In this document: positions 1 through 13,764 of the stretch, in pieces | Layout of the letters: each line of letters begins with the position of its first letter | Numbering within the stretch: position 1 is the first letter of the stretch | NCBI GenBank assembly: GCA_013396525.1 | Contig: VWYX01000273.1 | Span: forward strand, 730,599 to 794,598 | DNA length: 64,000 nt | DNA from: Chaetorhynchus papuensis | Lineage: Eukaryota > Chordata > Aves > Passeriformes > Rhipiduridae | Direction: 5' to 3' | The notes under the pieces: model-generated | Told to the model about the DNA's origin: nothing | Seen by the model: only the letters and a program-made list of their open reading frames with translations | Database searches by the model: none | Position numbers and translations under genes: made by a program

Positions 1-344
1 AGGAGGGCCCGTTCCCAAAGCCTGGAGGCCCCTGCCATCTAGTGGTGACGGCCAGTCCCAACGCGCCCTTCCCACCCAAACTGGATACTAAAAGCCTCCA
101 GGTTTTTACTATCTATTTCTTTATTTAGTATCTCAGACTAGACCTGCACAGCGGCCGGTTCAGGGATAAGTGTTTTCCACTATCCATGCCGTCGCTCCAG
201 GGTTCGGGAGAAACGAGAGGAAATCCTGGGAGCAGAGACAAGGAAAGGCGAAATCAAGTCTACCCTCAGTATGTGAATCTTTTGAAAAATGTAAAAACTA
301 AGGCTGCAGTGTCACTGCTAGTACTTCAGTGTCACAACTGTTAA

Positions 345-520
345 ATGAACCTTGTGAATTTGCCCAGAGAAGCTGTGGATGCCCCATCCTTGAAAATGTT
401 GGGTTGGGTGGTGCTTTGAGCAAACCTGTCTAGTGGAAGGTGTCCCTGCCCATGTCAGAGAGGGTTGGAATGAGATGATCTTTAGGGCCCCTTCCAGCCT
501 AAACTATTCTGTGATTCTGA
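345..520 (+). mobile_element. CR1 LINE 3' end
   Basis: This is a 5'-truncated CR1 retrotransposon tail. It carries the usual order of CR1 3' landmarks: the 'cccagagaagctgtggatgcc' stretch near 370, the 'agtggaaggtgtccctgccc' stretch near 432, the 'gagatgatctttagg' stretch near 470, and an ending of ATTCTGTGATTCTGA. The terminal ATTCTRTG repeat marks the 3' end and fixes the strand. It is non-coding, and no target-site duplication is expected for this family. Confidence 0.9.
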
Positions 521-2400
521 TGGTTTTGGAAAATAAAGAGGCTAACACAGAAATTCTGTAAAAGACCTACAAATTGGAGCCACAAAGTGAAATTCACAGT
601 TCCCAGCCTTGGCATGGCTCCTCTGCTGGCCTGGAGGAAAGATGAGCATTTCCCCACGTGGATGTAGTATCCACGCTGGTTTGTGTTTGCCAATGTGCCC
701 CCAACCCACGGACACCAAAGGTTGATCAGACTGGTTCTGTTCTTGGAAAACCAAAAATCAAGTTGTGCTAGGATCACAACTCACAGCAGATGCGGTGTCA
801 CCCAGCCACCAACCCAAGAGGGCTCTAGGGGGTTATCAGCACTGCAGAGATGCTGCAGACCTGGCGTGTCCGAGCTAAGCACATCCTCTGCCTACGCCTT
901 ATAACCACCCAAGTCACCAGTCAGTGTCTCCTGCTTCTTCTGAGGATGTTCTCAAAGCAGGGTCTACCCAGAACCTGAGGGTAGCAACTCTTGACACTTC
1001 TAAAAACTGAGACCACTCATGTTGGAAACAAGTGGTGTTCAAGACACATATTTTGATGCATTCCACCATGGCAAGGAAATTGCTTGACATTTTTAAACAC
1101 GGAAAAGGCTAACAGCTGATTGTTTGGCATCAAAAGACTCATTTGCCACAGGAACTGCAATTAACTCAAAATAAGCAAGAAGATCTCACAAAGACAGAAG
1201 GCTCCTGATTAAGTCCTTAAATAAGAAGGAGCAGGGCACTGTGCTAGGAAGTTCAAGACTGCCTTTAACAGAAATTCAGTGTTCACACAGCCCCAGTGGT
1301 TCAATTTCACACACAGTAACAGCAAACCTTGCTTTGAGCCACAAAGTGTTACTTGTGAACAAACAAATTTGCTGGTAGAAGGCTTTCAAATCCCCATAAA
1401 AAATGTTAAAATACTCTAGTGCAGATGAGAAGAAATTGGTATGACATAGAGCAAGGTATTCTCCTTTACAGTGTTCTGAGGAAGACACAGGTTACATGTA
1501 ACTTCTCATTTTGAAACTTCACTGTTACCTGCATAGAAGGCTGGACGTTTGAGTGTGGACAGAAGTCAGCTGCCTGAATTGTTCAGCACACCCAGGGAGA
1601 AGGAATCACAGGCAAATATCTCACAGGCCACACATCCCACATCTTCTTCTTACCCTCCTCAGTTCAAGTACACTGCCAGCATTTGGGATGAGTCACGGTG
1701 GCAGCACACACAAAACAAGCCAGCAGAGGCAGGTACACCACAAACAGTATGTGTACAATACTTGGACAATGACTCCAGAATGGCCACATTATGGCCCCAT
1801 CCCATCCTTCCCTACATATTAGAGTCTCTCAGCTACCGAAGTTAAAGTAACATTTGTGGTGTTCATTTCCCACTGTGGAAGCTGAAAAGTCCCGTGAATA
1901 GAAACACATGGAAGATAAAGCCCAAGACATACTTGATCGCAGTGTCCCCCTTTGTGAAAATAAGGACATTAGTCTTGGTTTGATTTCTGCTGATATGAGG
2001 TCTCCTGCCTTTAGGAGACTTCTCCTCCACATTTACACAGCTCCACCTCCTCCAAAGGTGACTACACCCTCAGACATCAGCACTGGCTGGTTCTTCTGTT
2101 GACTCCGTAACGCTGTGTTGTCCACCCACAGCTCCACCTTGCCATTCTTTTGCCTGAAGAAGTGTCTAACACTGCCACAAGTCAACATTAGCCCTAGATC
2201 AGATGAGAGCCTTCTCCCAGGCTCTATGAACCATTGCCATTAAGTCTCCCTTCCATCCAGCTTTCAGAGATAACACGGATTACAAACATCCACAGATGAT
2301 CAAAACATAAGAGCTGCTGGTTGACATGAAGAACACAGCAATATTCATGTCTTAAACGTTTAACATAAATCCCAGCACATCCACACTGCCAACTTCCAGT
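521..2400. other. Unassigned sequence left of SMIM13
   Basis: I see no recognisable gene, RNA or mobile element between the CR1 tail and about 2400. The open frames are short, overlap on both strands and resemble no known protein. The stretch lies beyond the most likely SMIM13 polyadenylation sites, so it is probably intergenic. A longer SMIM13 3' UTR reaching into it cannot be excluded. Confidence 0.5.
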
Positions 2401-2449
2401 GTTATCATGGATAAAAAATGTTCATATGACCCAAGCAAGATGTAACACT

Positions 2450-5400
2450 GCTTGTATTTTACAAAGATTGTGTATATTAATTACATAGAATCAAGGCCAC
2501 AGGAGACCCCTGATAGCACAGGAGAGCCCATGGGGAAGGCATGGTACCAGTTAAAACAGCTTTTGGTGGAACCTGCGGCAAACTTGCACAACGGCACCTT
2601 TATTCATCCCACCGGAACAGGCCACAAAGTGGTGCCTTGGGTCAGCACCAAAGCAGAAAAGCAAGCGTTTCACAAGCACCTGACACCAGCTGCCCATCAC
2701 TGCTTGTTCTCACTTTCATTAGCCCCCAACACACATCACCACATACAAATCCAACTTTCTGAGGTGAAAAGACCCAGGGGCTCAAGTCACATAACACCAG
2801 GAAATTTTGCTGCACTCCATTAGTACCGTTTTCACAAGTGAGAAGAGTAGGACAACAGCAAAACAGTTTGTTCTCTCAAAGTGTTTCAGATTTTTCTTCA
2901 AAACCTTCTTTTAATGTCTGATTATTAAACAAAATAACCCAGGTTACAATGTATGCGTTTTACTTAACAGAAGCAGTATGAGATGAAGCATGTTCTCACT
3001 TCCTTCTCCTATACATCTCCATTTCCAAAGTAAGAACTTCACCAAGACATTTATTTTAGAAAAAACTAGTCTACAACCAATCTTAGAAGTATCAAGAAAA
3101 GCAGAGAGGGGAGGCGGTTTGATTTTTTGGGGTTAGTTGTTTGTTTTGGGATTTTTAGTTGCTAAAATGAAATTACAACTTTCAAGGTATAAGCAGAAAA
3201 AACACCTTTACTAACAACTGCTCTAGAAGATATACACTAACCTGCCCTTTACAGTGAAGTCATCTGCAGGTATTACACCAGCTAGAATATGACTTCTGAC
3301 AAGTCTTCTTTTGTAGTGTTTCATGCTTAAACAAGTAGTCTAATTCTAAAAGACAGTAGACAAAATCCCATTAAAAAAAACAGTCAGAAAATCACTCAGG
3401 TCAAGTATTCATATCAAGTCTGGTTACTTTATTTTTCATCTGTGCAGTCAGTTAAAAGAACAGTTAATGATGAAAACAGACAACCACAGAAGCTTTAGGT
3501 ACAGTTTCGTAACACTGAAGAAGCAAATGACCACACTGAACAGATTCTTTATGCTGGTCATTTCCAAACGAAACAGAAGGACATACACAGGTCTAGTTCA
3601 GTGTAAAACCTGATATTAAGCAGCAAGGTGATCACAAATTGCAGCACTGTCACATACAACACAGAAAATTACTGCTTATTCAAAGTTACACAGCCCCTGC
3701 AACAAAGATGATATGACTTTATTTAAAATAAGAACCCAAAATACATTCAAGATAACGGCTGCAACAATAAGGCAATAGTTTTAAAAATAGATCCCACTAA
3801 ACAAAACAAGACCAACTGTGTAACCTGTTGCCTTCATAAGGTTTCAGACTCGGATGGGTCAATTCAAAGTTAAGTGCTTACCCACCACTAAAGTTTCAGA
3901 AGGACATTGCTAAGAACACCTGAAGACATGAGTATATTGGACTGCCAGCAATCACAACCCAGGTCTTATCACAAGTACGCATCCCACACACACAGCCTCG
4001 CTCTTACACGTTTGCATGAAGTGCCCCGTACAAAGATTTCACTACAGTTTCCTTCAAGAAAAATTGTACATTGAAAGAAGACATTAGCATTCCAAAATTC
4101 TTCCAAACCACATTATATAATATGCCTTTGGCCTGCTACTAGTAAGATCATTAAAGCTATACACTAGGCAGACAGAATTATTGGCAGCTATGTCACAACA
4201 ACATTAAAAAATTAGCATCAGCTGTTTTAAAAAAGAAAGAGATTGAAAATAACTTTGGGGAGTGAAATGTACACCTACAGACAGCAAGGAAGGGAGAAGG
4301 AAGTCGTTTGGCTAGAGCAGATGAGCTACCCAGAGGTTCCATGTCCATCTTATTGCATATTTTATCAGTGTCTGCATTCAAACCCACATGGATTTCTCCT
4401 TCATTATCTTGCTCCAGAGTCTTCAGTACCTTCAGAGCTACCCTGAACTAGCTATGTATATTGCCATAACTTCACATTTCTTCACAGCTCCTAGAAGGAG
4501 GGACTATGTTACTGTTTCTTAGCCAGGGACACCACAGTCATCAGCCTTTTACTGTCTCCTGTGCACTAAAGTCTAGGTAACGTGAAGTGCAGTGGAGTGT
4601 CAATACCCTATGTCAGTACAGAATAAGTATCTTCATTTGTAAGCCTATATCAGCAAAGTGTAAGACAAAGATGCTAATTTCTTAAGAAAAATGTACCAGT
4701 ATTTGATTAGCACTGCTAGACTGGAAGTCTCACCATGTGACAAGACTGAAGCACACAAGAAAACTGTGACATTAAGTCGTGTGAGGCAAACTGAAAGCAG
4801 CAGGAACAGAATCTGATTGCTTTTGCTCAGTTTGAATAAATGGGAATTTTACTAATTTAAAAAAAAAGAAAAGAGAAAATAATCAACCATCATTAGACAT
4901 TCCCTTGCCATCACACAGAACAGAGGAGGAGACTATCAGTATTTCAACATGCGTTTACATGATATGTGCATAGCACTGCCTAATCATGCTTCAAAATGTA
5001 ACCTTATGCTTAATACATACATGCTAGCAAATAAAACAGTCTTTTAGACTCCAAAGAAAAGTCAGGGCTGATCTTATGTATTTTAATACTGAAACATCCA
5101 AAAGATTTTAAGAAGTGAATGCCCCTTATTGAATTTTGAACACTATTCACAGCTGACAAATTAAAACATAAAGGCACAAAACGAGTGCTCTTTTCCCAGA
5201 TGTAGGCCTGCTTGATGAAAAACCTAAATGCTGCTGCTTAGCCATATAATTAAAACCAAACCACAATTTGGAAGCCAAAGGTTTGAACTTCTTAACAGCT
5301 GAAAATACAAGACTGATTTTATAGTCCTGATTAAGTTTTTATACACGGAACAATGATCCAAACACTACCACATATCCAAACTCCGAGAGAAAACTGAAGC

Positions 5401-6616
5401 TGTTCAAGATGAGGCCTGTTGGTAGTTCTCTCTCATACACACATCAGAGGTGGTACATGCATGTTTCTCCTCTTTCCAAAATCTCATGCATCAATCTTCA
5501 GAGCTGCTGGGTAAACAGAAGTGGAGCTCTTCATCCTGAAGTGCAATGTCAAAATAGCTGTATAACTCATTCTCAGAGAAAACCAGAGCAACTGGTGATT
5601 ACTGATAAAAATCCGTAAGTCCTCCAGCAAACATGAGGTACCGAATTCCCTGCTGGAACACTGTCAGAGTGTCCCAGCGATGGCTGACAAACTGGTAAGA
5701 GAGCCTTAACTGCTTCCAGGAAAAAAGTTATGTCAGATACCAAATACCTGATGTAAAGGTGTACAAGGAGAGCTAGAGAAGTGCTTAGTATCCAAATACC
5801 AAAGATGACACTTCAGAATACTAATCAGTGAGTAGTGCATAACCCAGGCACCTTCCCATCTCCTTTTACTTGGAGTAAAAGGTTCAGGAAAAACATTCAG
5901 AAGCCTAGCAGGACTGTTTAACCTGTAACCCTTTTTATATACAAAAACCAAGAAAACAGGTCTTGCCACCTGATTGCTTTCTTTACATCTCCTTCTTTTT
6001 TAAAAAAAGAGGAGATAATAAAAACGTCCAAATCATGTGCATCTAATATGATTTTTCATATTTCCTTTATACTTTTTATATATACAAGAACTTAACTAAA
6101 ATCTCACTTTAGAATACGTTCTAAAGCAGGATATTCTTTCAACTGATTTTTAAGTTCACGTGCTTTCTCAAGGTTGAAAAAATATATATATTCATATACA
6201 GCTAAGGAAATAAAACTCAATTTCACTATATGTAGTTACAGTGCTGTAAAGAAAAAATAATTTATAAACTATTTTAAGTCTGAAGTGTTTACTATGTTCA
6301 GACTAATGCAAAGGCTAAGCCTATGGTCCAGGACCTGTTCTTCAGCTGCTTGCTGAGACAGGAGATACAGGAACTCAGCATTTTTGTGATGGAGATTTCT
6401 CTCCACCCCTCCATTCTTCCAGTATTCTATGACTTGCTGCTGAAGCCCTCCCTGAACCTCTACCGCAGCAGCATCATCCATCGGTAGCTCAGAAGTAAAG
6501 GTCCACAGGGATCAGTGTTACCTCTTAGGTCAGTTTCTCAGTAGGATCACACCGCTGAAGGACACAGTGCAGAGGTGTTAACCATTCACAGTTACTCAGA
6601 CGTTCAGTGGAGTACT
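2450..6616 (-). other. SMIM13: Probable SMIM13 3' untranslated region
   Basis: This stretch directly follows the SMIM13 stop codon on the minus strand. It is AT-rich, has no recognisable CR1 or LTR insertion over about 4 kb, and has no long open frame. Minus-strand AATAAA signals (TTTATT on the plus strand) occur at 3718-3723, 3428-3433, 3050-3055 and near 2597. The signal at 3718 is followed on the minus strand by a GT-rich tract, which suits a cleavage site. From memory, mammalian SMIM13 transcripts also have 3' UTRs several kilobases long. The exact end is inferred; transcript data would be needed to set it. Confidence 0.45.
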
Positions 6617-6810
6617 TTAAGTCGTGTCTTCTGTAGGTGCCCTTCGCTGCCGAGCTGATTTCTGTCTCCCTCTCTGAGGCGAGGGTGGAGTTTCCTGTTC
6701 AGCTTCAGCTTCTGAAGGCTCGTTGTCTCCCTGCTGGGACCCCGTATCACCTATCAATTCTCTCAGGAATTTGAATTTAGACAAGAACAATTGCCAGACC
6801 ACGTACCATC
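6617..6810 (-). CDS. SMIM13: SMIM13 exon 2 (C-terminal coding exon)
   Basis: This exon encodes residues 26 (split) to 89 of small integral membrane protein 13. The 3' splice site on the minus strand is CTCTCTCCTGCAG, ending at 6811. Two bases (GA) complete the glycine codon begun in exon 1, and the frame then reads WYVVWQLFLSKFKFLREL and continues to a TAA at 6617-6619. The tail is acidic (DNEPSEAEAEQE), then basic (RQKSARQRRAP), and ends EDTT, matching the layout of vertebrate SMIM13. The total of 89 residues is close to the 91 I recall for human. WYVVWQLFL extends the exon 1 membrane helix, and the polar tail is presumably cytosolic. The function of the family is poorly known. Identification is firm from sequence similarity. 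Confidence 0.95.
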
Positions 6811-9800
6811 CTGCAGGAGAGAGAAAAAAGGTACTGCTTAGTTACTTCATACAAATCGATAGTCAGCTCTCGGGCAAAGTACATCACAAAGGGGAAAAAA
6901 AAAAATTATCAGCTCCCATCCTCTATTTGCCAACCCCAACAGCCCTCCACAACACATCCACTCCTTTTTACAGTCCTATAAACACCAATTCAACTTCATT
7001 AAGTTCATCCTCATCCAGAAGCAACATTTAAGCTCCCTACACATTACAAACTGAACTGCCACAGCAAGTAGTTGGGCGCTCACCATCACCCAGATGAAGG
7101 TCTTAATTGTCAGGAGGAAAGAAGTCCTATGGTTGTATCTCAAATAAGGATTCAGGAATCATTACACAGGCACTGTGAAAAGACTGCACTAGAACTTCTA
7201 CCCTTACTCAGCAAACACTCCATTCTAGAAATCACATTTTAAAAGTTGCAGTACATAATTACTACTAAGCACACTTGCTCAGATCTTCAAATTAATATCA
7301 TATTTTATAATAAATCCTATTCTGAAATGGACAAGGTCTTCCTTATGTTCCCTAAAACACCACATCTCCCAAATTCAAGGAGATCCCTCACCATGCCCAA
7401 ATCCCAGTAAAGTAAAATTAACATTTTGTGGTAAATTTATGTTTGGCTCTACCGCTAAAATACTCTAGGTTCCAAAATTATGCAAGTAAAGAGCTGCAAT
7501 TAACACAATTTCTAGAAACTCTCTTAAAAAATACTTAAGAGCCACCTACTCCTCCTCCTCTCTCTTGTCTAAGTGTTTCTGTAACAGGTAGCCAAAAAAT
7601 CTTCAAAAAGCAGATATAAATACATCTAAACCTAAGCCAGAATCTTAATTTTGAAAGAACCCACCCAACAGGAATACAACTTCTCTGAGAATTACAGTTA
7701 AGTGGAGCAAAATTTAAACGGCTCTTTGAAAGCAAATGCTATACAACCAGTGTTTGCAACACCAACACCCATCTGGTCTGCAGAGAGCTATATATTAATA
7801 GTCCCATTCTCTGTTCAGAAGGTCTTGCCAGCTATTCCAGCTATTCCAGCCTATACTGCTGATCTATTCAGATATTAGGAGCCCTATTTTACAGAGCTAG
7901 GGAAAACTGTCCTCCCAATTACACAGCTGCCAGTAGAAGCAGACTTCTGAGAATGGATAACAGGACATATTAGAAAGGGGGGAGAAATACTAATAAATAA
8001 CTAATAAATAAGTAACACTTATATAACCACAGCAAATCTGTATTTCTTCCTCTTCTGTAATATGAGTCAATACGGGCAATCCGTTGTTTATGACAAAAAC
8101 AACATCCCACCCTTCTCCTCCTTCCTGAAATACTTTTCATACCCTGCAGTTTCTTAATTTCAGTAACTTCTCTGCTCCTGAGGAAAGTTGAAGGAAAGCT
8201 TTTATATGACAGCCTTTTATGATCTAAATTAATTCCTAGAGCCTACACAAGTATTTCCTTTCCCATGAATACCCAAACCCTTAAATGACTTGTGATTTAA
8301 TTGAATCTGATGTCCCACAATTGTATTACATTCCCTTGCACCTAGAAAAAAAAATGGATGGTAGATGGCTGGGTTTGGCTTCTCTTTTCTTTCAGGACTA
8401 GAAGTAAAAATTGAGGAAGCAGCTCTTTGAAAGTTGCTTCCACTGAAAGGTATTTCAAGTCTCTGAGACCTTCAATGCTTTGTGCATTCTGGAGACTTTT
8501 AATTAATTCATTTTTCTTATAGTTCTAAGTATCATTAGAAATAATTAAATTTCCAAGATCTATGCTCATTTCTAGTTCACAAGGAAAAGGATGCATGAAA
8601 TATTTCAAGTAAATACAGCACATTTGCAAGAAAGCACAGAATATTACAAGGTGTTTAAAAATGTCTTCAGCTCCCCAATTTGTCGACAAAGTTTGAGACA
8701 CTTGAGTTAGAATACCTGAGAAGTACATTTTATTAAATTCACTTAAGCACATGGTGGAGGAACTCTCAGCCACAAATTTTTTCTTGGGGTTGCATTTTAT
8801 TTGGCTGTTTAAAATCCTCACCTGCATAGTGAATTATCGAGGGGCATTACTTCTAGATGAGGGAGGGAGGGAGGAGGATGAGCCAAAAATATTCAGGGCA
8901 TTCCCAGAAGGGTTTTAGAGCACTTTACAGAAGCATGACTTGAGTATATTTGGTGAAAATAAATATTCCATTAAGGTAGGTATTTTAACTTAAGATAAAT
9001 AAAGTGAATCACATGCTTCCTCTATTACTGCAAACAGGCTACTTAGCACCCAGAATAACTACGGGGTGTGTGTCGGGGAAATACTAAAGAACATACAAAG
9101 CTCAATCACACTCTCAAGAAAAACAGCACTAATTTCTTTTCACTGTTTGGTCTGAGTTAGAGAGGAGAGCAAAATGGTCTAAGTATCCAAAACCCCAAAT
9201 ACCAGATACAGACTTTGGAGCTCTAGCTCCAGACTACAAACAAGACAGTGTAAATAATCAGCCAACGAGACTGGTTCTAGCAGCCAAACAAACAGACCAG
9301 TGGTAACAGGCAGGTGAAACAAACCATGGTGCAGCGGGTTGAAAAGAAAATTACAACAGGCTTAGCCAAAGATAATAGTGGGAGGGCAGCCAGGCTTGAA
9401 AACTAGAATTTCAAAAACAGCACAAGGTCTCCTAGCCTGTACCAGAGACCTTTAGGTATAAGGTAATCAAAGCAGAAAGGTTTCTTTCTTTCACTTGCTC
9501 TAGTTACCGTGCCAGCTTGGACAGAAAGTTTAAAAAAAAAAATATCCCCAAACCAAACACACTTGTCTGAATCAAGTTAAGATTGCCTCTTCAGCTGAGC
9601 CTCCCTGTCACCTCACTGTTCCTAAATAAATAAGAATTTCCTTGGAAATAACCAGACTACAAAAGAACAAGTCATTCCGGGTAAGAAAAAATCTCTCCAG
9701 CAACAATATCCACTAAATACATCATTAAATAAAACCACACACACAGACACAAAGCCTGGAGGCAGATTCACAGTACTGAGTTACCCCTGAATCAGAAGAC

Positions 9801-12800
9801 AATGCATTTTCTATTAATTTCACATTATTTTAAGAACATTGCTAAATGTTAACACCCCGGCACTGTGCCATACTGAAGAACTGTAAGTTACATAGCAATG
9901 CGTTTTAAAAAAGAAAATAACTGTAAACTAATTTAAAATACACACAAAAATCCAAGGAAAATGGGAATTTCTATGCATTCTTGTCTGTATGTGGCTCAGT
10001 TCAGTTTTGCAGGTTTTTGCAGTAGAGCTCTTCCTGGACAGGTAACTGACACCACTGGTTTGCATCTCTAACACTTCCACTTTGTTCAGGTAAGCTGCTC
10101 TCAAAGAAGTCCTACTGGTTTGGCTTCACCACACACAAAACATTTGATTAGAATCAGTCTTTCAGTGCTTGCTTTATTTTCTCTAGCTATTTGATTTACC
10201 TTTTAAAATCATCCTTAGCTTGATTGAGCCTGTGGAAGGCAAACAGCACACCCACAACATGCCTTCAGCAAACAAGCAGCGACGACACGCAGACTATAAT
10301 ACATAATATTTCTACACTAACTGGTGAAAGAAGTTGCCTCTCAAAGCAGTAAGCCAGATCAAACATACATTAGCACAGTGCAAAGCAGCAGAAGATCCAG
10401 CTCTTGATGTAGCAGATACTTGAATCCAGCATTGCAAAATCTAATGTACCAGTGTTTTGCAACAAACAGCAGCTCCCAGCCTTGCAGAGTTTAGTACTCA
10501 CTAAAAGCTGGGAGCCACCATGTCACTTAAAAATGACATGGCCAGATGCCATGCAAAGAGATTTAAGCCACATTTGGTACCGTGCCATCAGTATGTCAAC
10601 CCCCCTCTCATAAACCATGATGCAATGTGCTTGTGAAGATGGGACTGAGTCAAAGCCTTTGACTAACTAACAGCAGATCTATATAACATCCATGCAATTC
10701 AGATGTTAAACAGATTTTATGATTTGACTAGATTTCATTAAAACAAGATGAACATTTTTCTGTTACTTCCCACACCAGCTCTTAGTCCTTTGTAAATGGG
10801 AAAGAAACAGTGATCCAACTACAATGTTACTCCCACTCCAAAAGTGAGGGATAACAAGTCTCAGGCCCATCTATTTCATTCACCTTTCACTGGCTTGTAT
10901 GCAACAGCTAACAGAGTTTTCTTCATTGGAGCACATTTTCCTCTTCTATTTGAATCAGGAAAAGCAAACAGAAGAAAAACGCCAGGGTTAATATGGAGTG
11001 CTGGGGAAAAGCAACTTGATTTTTCTTATGTGAAATACAAATGAAACCAAGAAAGGAAGGACGGTGATGCAGTCACTACACAACACAGAGAAGATCTGGC
11101 TTCCACTTCTGAACCTGCTGTGGAATTCCTGTACAGTCTTGCAAGATCATTTTACTTCTGTGTCCCTACTGATTTGAAAATAGGATGCTATCACATCAGA
11201 ACATGGGAACTAATTTAGAACTGGGGTATCACCATGGTGAATGTTGCCTATATTCAAATGCTTAAGTGTCCATCACAGAAAATCCTAAGTAGCTACAGCT
11301 GCAAAAAAATGAGCATGGAGCTTGAGATGCTAATCTGAGATCTGCTTCTGCTCCAAGCTTTGTGTCAGATAATTTCTGCAACGATGCACAAGTCACCTCA
11401 ACCACATCTCCAAAACAGTGCAGCATGAGTATACTGCCCCAGTGGATAGCCTAGCTGTGGAGAGGACCAGCCTGAAGGAAGCACTGCTCTGACCCTGGGA
11501 TAGCAGAGGATATCAGGTGACATGGTGCTTGGCTCTGCACAGCTCCTTAGACCTGCTCCCATTCAACACTACACTACCACTTGCTGACTGAGCAAAAGGA
11601 AACTTGCTCTCTTCTCATCTCCCATTTATAACAGTTTTAAAACTCAACTTCAAATTAAAGGATATTTTCTCTTTATAAATTGTCTAATCAAGCATGACTT
11701 TCCTCATCTGTTGAGGTATTTGACAAGAATCACTCATTGAAGATAGCTACAAAACTGTTTAAACAAAGCATTAAAGAAAAGTTATTCAGGCAGAATTTCG
11801 GGCTAAAATGTTTTCCCATCTGCAACTGAATTCAGACTTGTGAAGTGAACCACACATTCATTTCAGCACTTAGAGTTACATGATTTTTATTTTAAGGTGT
11901 ATCTCTCAAACAGCATTTCATTAGCCTCTTTTGCCAAATGAGATGAACACTTCCATCTGTTCCAGTGAAAGCACTTTGGCAATTTTACTTGGCTCCATGC
12001 ATTACTACTCTGGGAAAATAAAACAAACACACAGAGGTAAGCAGTACTAGAGTTCACCTTGGCTGGTATTTTATTTTATCCTATATCCTTGACTATGCAC
12101 AAGTTCCTCCCATCTCAGAGGTACAGGGAATACACAAAAGCAGCAATAAGACCACCAGAAAAAGAAAATCCGACAAAGGTGGGAATAAAAGAAGTGGAAA
12201 GAAGTTATCTTTTAAAAGAGCAACCGAAAATTTGCCGTGTTTACAGTACCTCAATGGTTTCTATGTCAGATGTGATCAGTTTGCAAATGCTAGCTAAAAG
12301 CCTCCCGTGCTTCCCAACTAATTCAGATTAACACTGAAAGTAGCAGTTGCCAGCATCCAGACATGTTTAAAAGAAATCAGGTCATTTATTCAAAGTACAT
12401 TTATAGACATAAATGCCTAACTCACATTGCTGAAGAACAAGTCAAAATAACTTCTGATAATTTGTGCTCTGAATTTTGTCTTTTCACTTTGAAAAAAATG
12501 GTAAAGTGACTGTTTTTCTCATTATTTAAGTTTTGATAGCACTTATCACACTGTATTTGGATGGGCAGCAGAAATCCACAGGATCCTAGGATGTCTCCTG
12601 CATATTTAAGTCTATTACTCTCTGCAGGCAATCACACCATGAATCCTTTTATGAGCCACTCACAATCCAAGTCCCAGCTCCTCACCCTCTTGATCCTGTA
12701 GGGGTCTCATAGGGCTGTTTCAATACCTGTTGTCAGATGGCTGGAAAATATTCTCATCATCAGATCAAGCTTACTCCAGATTATATCCAGCCCTTCCTAC

Positions 12801-13666
12801 GTCAGATTTGTACATTAATTTGTATGTCTCACTGGCTGGCATTTACTCATATCCTGTCACACACAGCACTTAGGCAGTTTCTTCTCCACCTTCTCACCTA
12901 CAGGTCTCTATTCTTTACAGCCTTCCTAGGGCCTGGGAAACTGCCTATCACCAGCACAGATAAACAATTAAATTCAAAGTAGCTTGTACTCAGCTTTTTT
13001 TCTAGTAGTGGTCTTGACACCTTGAATATTTTCCATGGCAAGAGAAGTGTAAGTGGCATAACCAATATTAATTAATAAATGCTGTCTGATGGAAAATAAT
13101 TACAAATACTATAAATCACTATCAAATCCTATTGGGTCACTTCTAACAGGGTAACAGTTCAAATTCCTCCCCAAAAAACGCAATGGATGTGTCAGCTTCC
13201 TGTGTTCAGTACACCTGAAATCTAGGTGACTTTTAGCAATCGTTTTATAAGCTCTGACACTGATTAAAGTAAAATACAATGAAGGATGCAAAGCAAAGTA
13301 TTCATGGAATTCAACATGAATGTCCAGCATGTAACTCCAAACTGCTAAGTATTTATAAGCCACTTAAAAATAAAGTTATTAATTACTTCTGCTCTCTTTA
13401 AGCAAGAAAGCAGTAGGCAAATGGTGATGTTAGCAGCCAAAGCTCATGCTTAGCATTTCAATTCCGAAAGACCTGAAGAAAATGATCCTTGTTTTTGAGT
13501 TTGAACTGCAAGTTGCAAAACTGTATTACTCTTTCAGCAAGACAATAAGCAAAGATCTTGTATGCATACTTTAAAAATATAAAAACCCTAGCAAGTACTG
13601 CACTGCATCTTCTAAAAGTTGAAAAGTGGCCAGTCAACACCTAATGAGGGTAGAGAAACTCGAATA

Positions 13667-13764
13667 AATATCCACTTAGGTCACTGTTGAGTCTGTACAG
13701 GACACTGTACAGACAAATACCCACTTAGGTCACTGTAGAGACAGTACAGGACATGCAGGAAAAG
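13667..13764. repeat. 49-bp tandem duplication, two copies
   Basis: Two copies starting at 13667 and 13716 share CCACTTAGGTCACTG followed by a similar sequence containing GTACAGGACA. The first copy also holds an inverted repeat with arms GTCTGTAC and GTACAGAC (13691-13714), separated by 8 bases. The copies have diverged at several positions, so the duplication is not recent. Confidence 0.8.
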
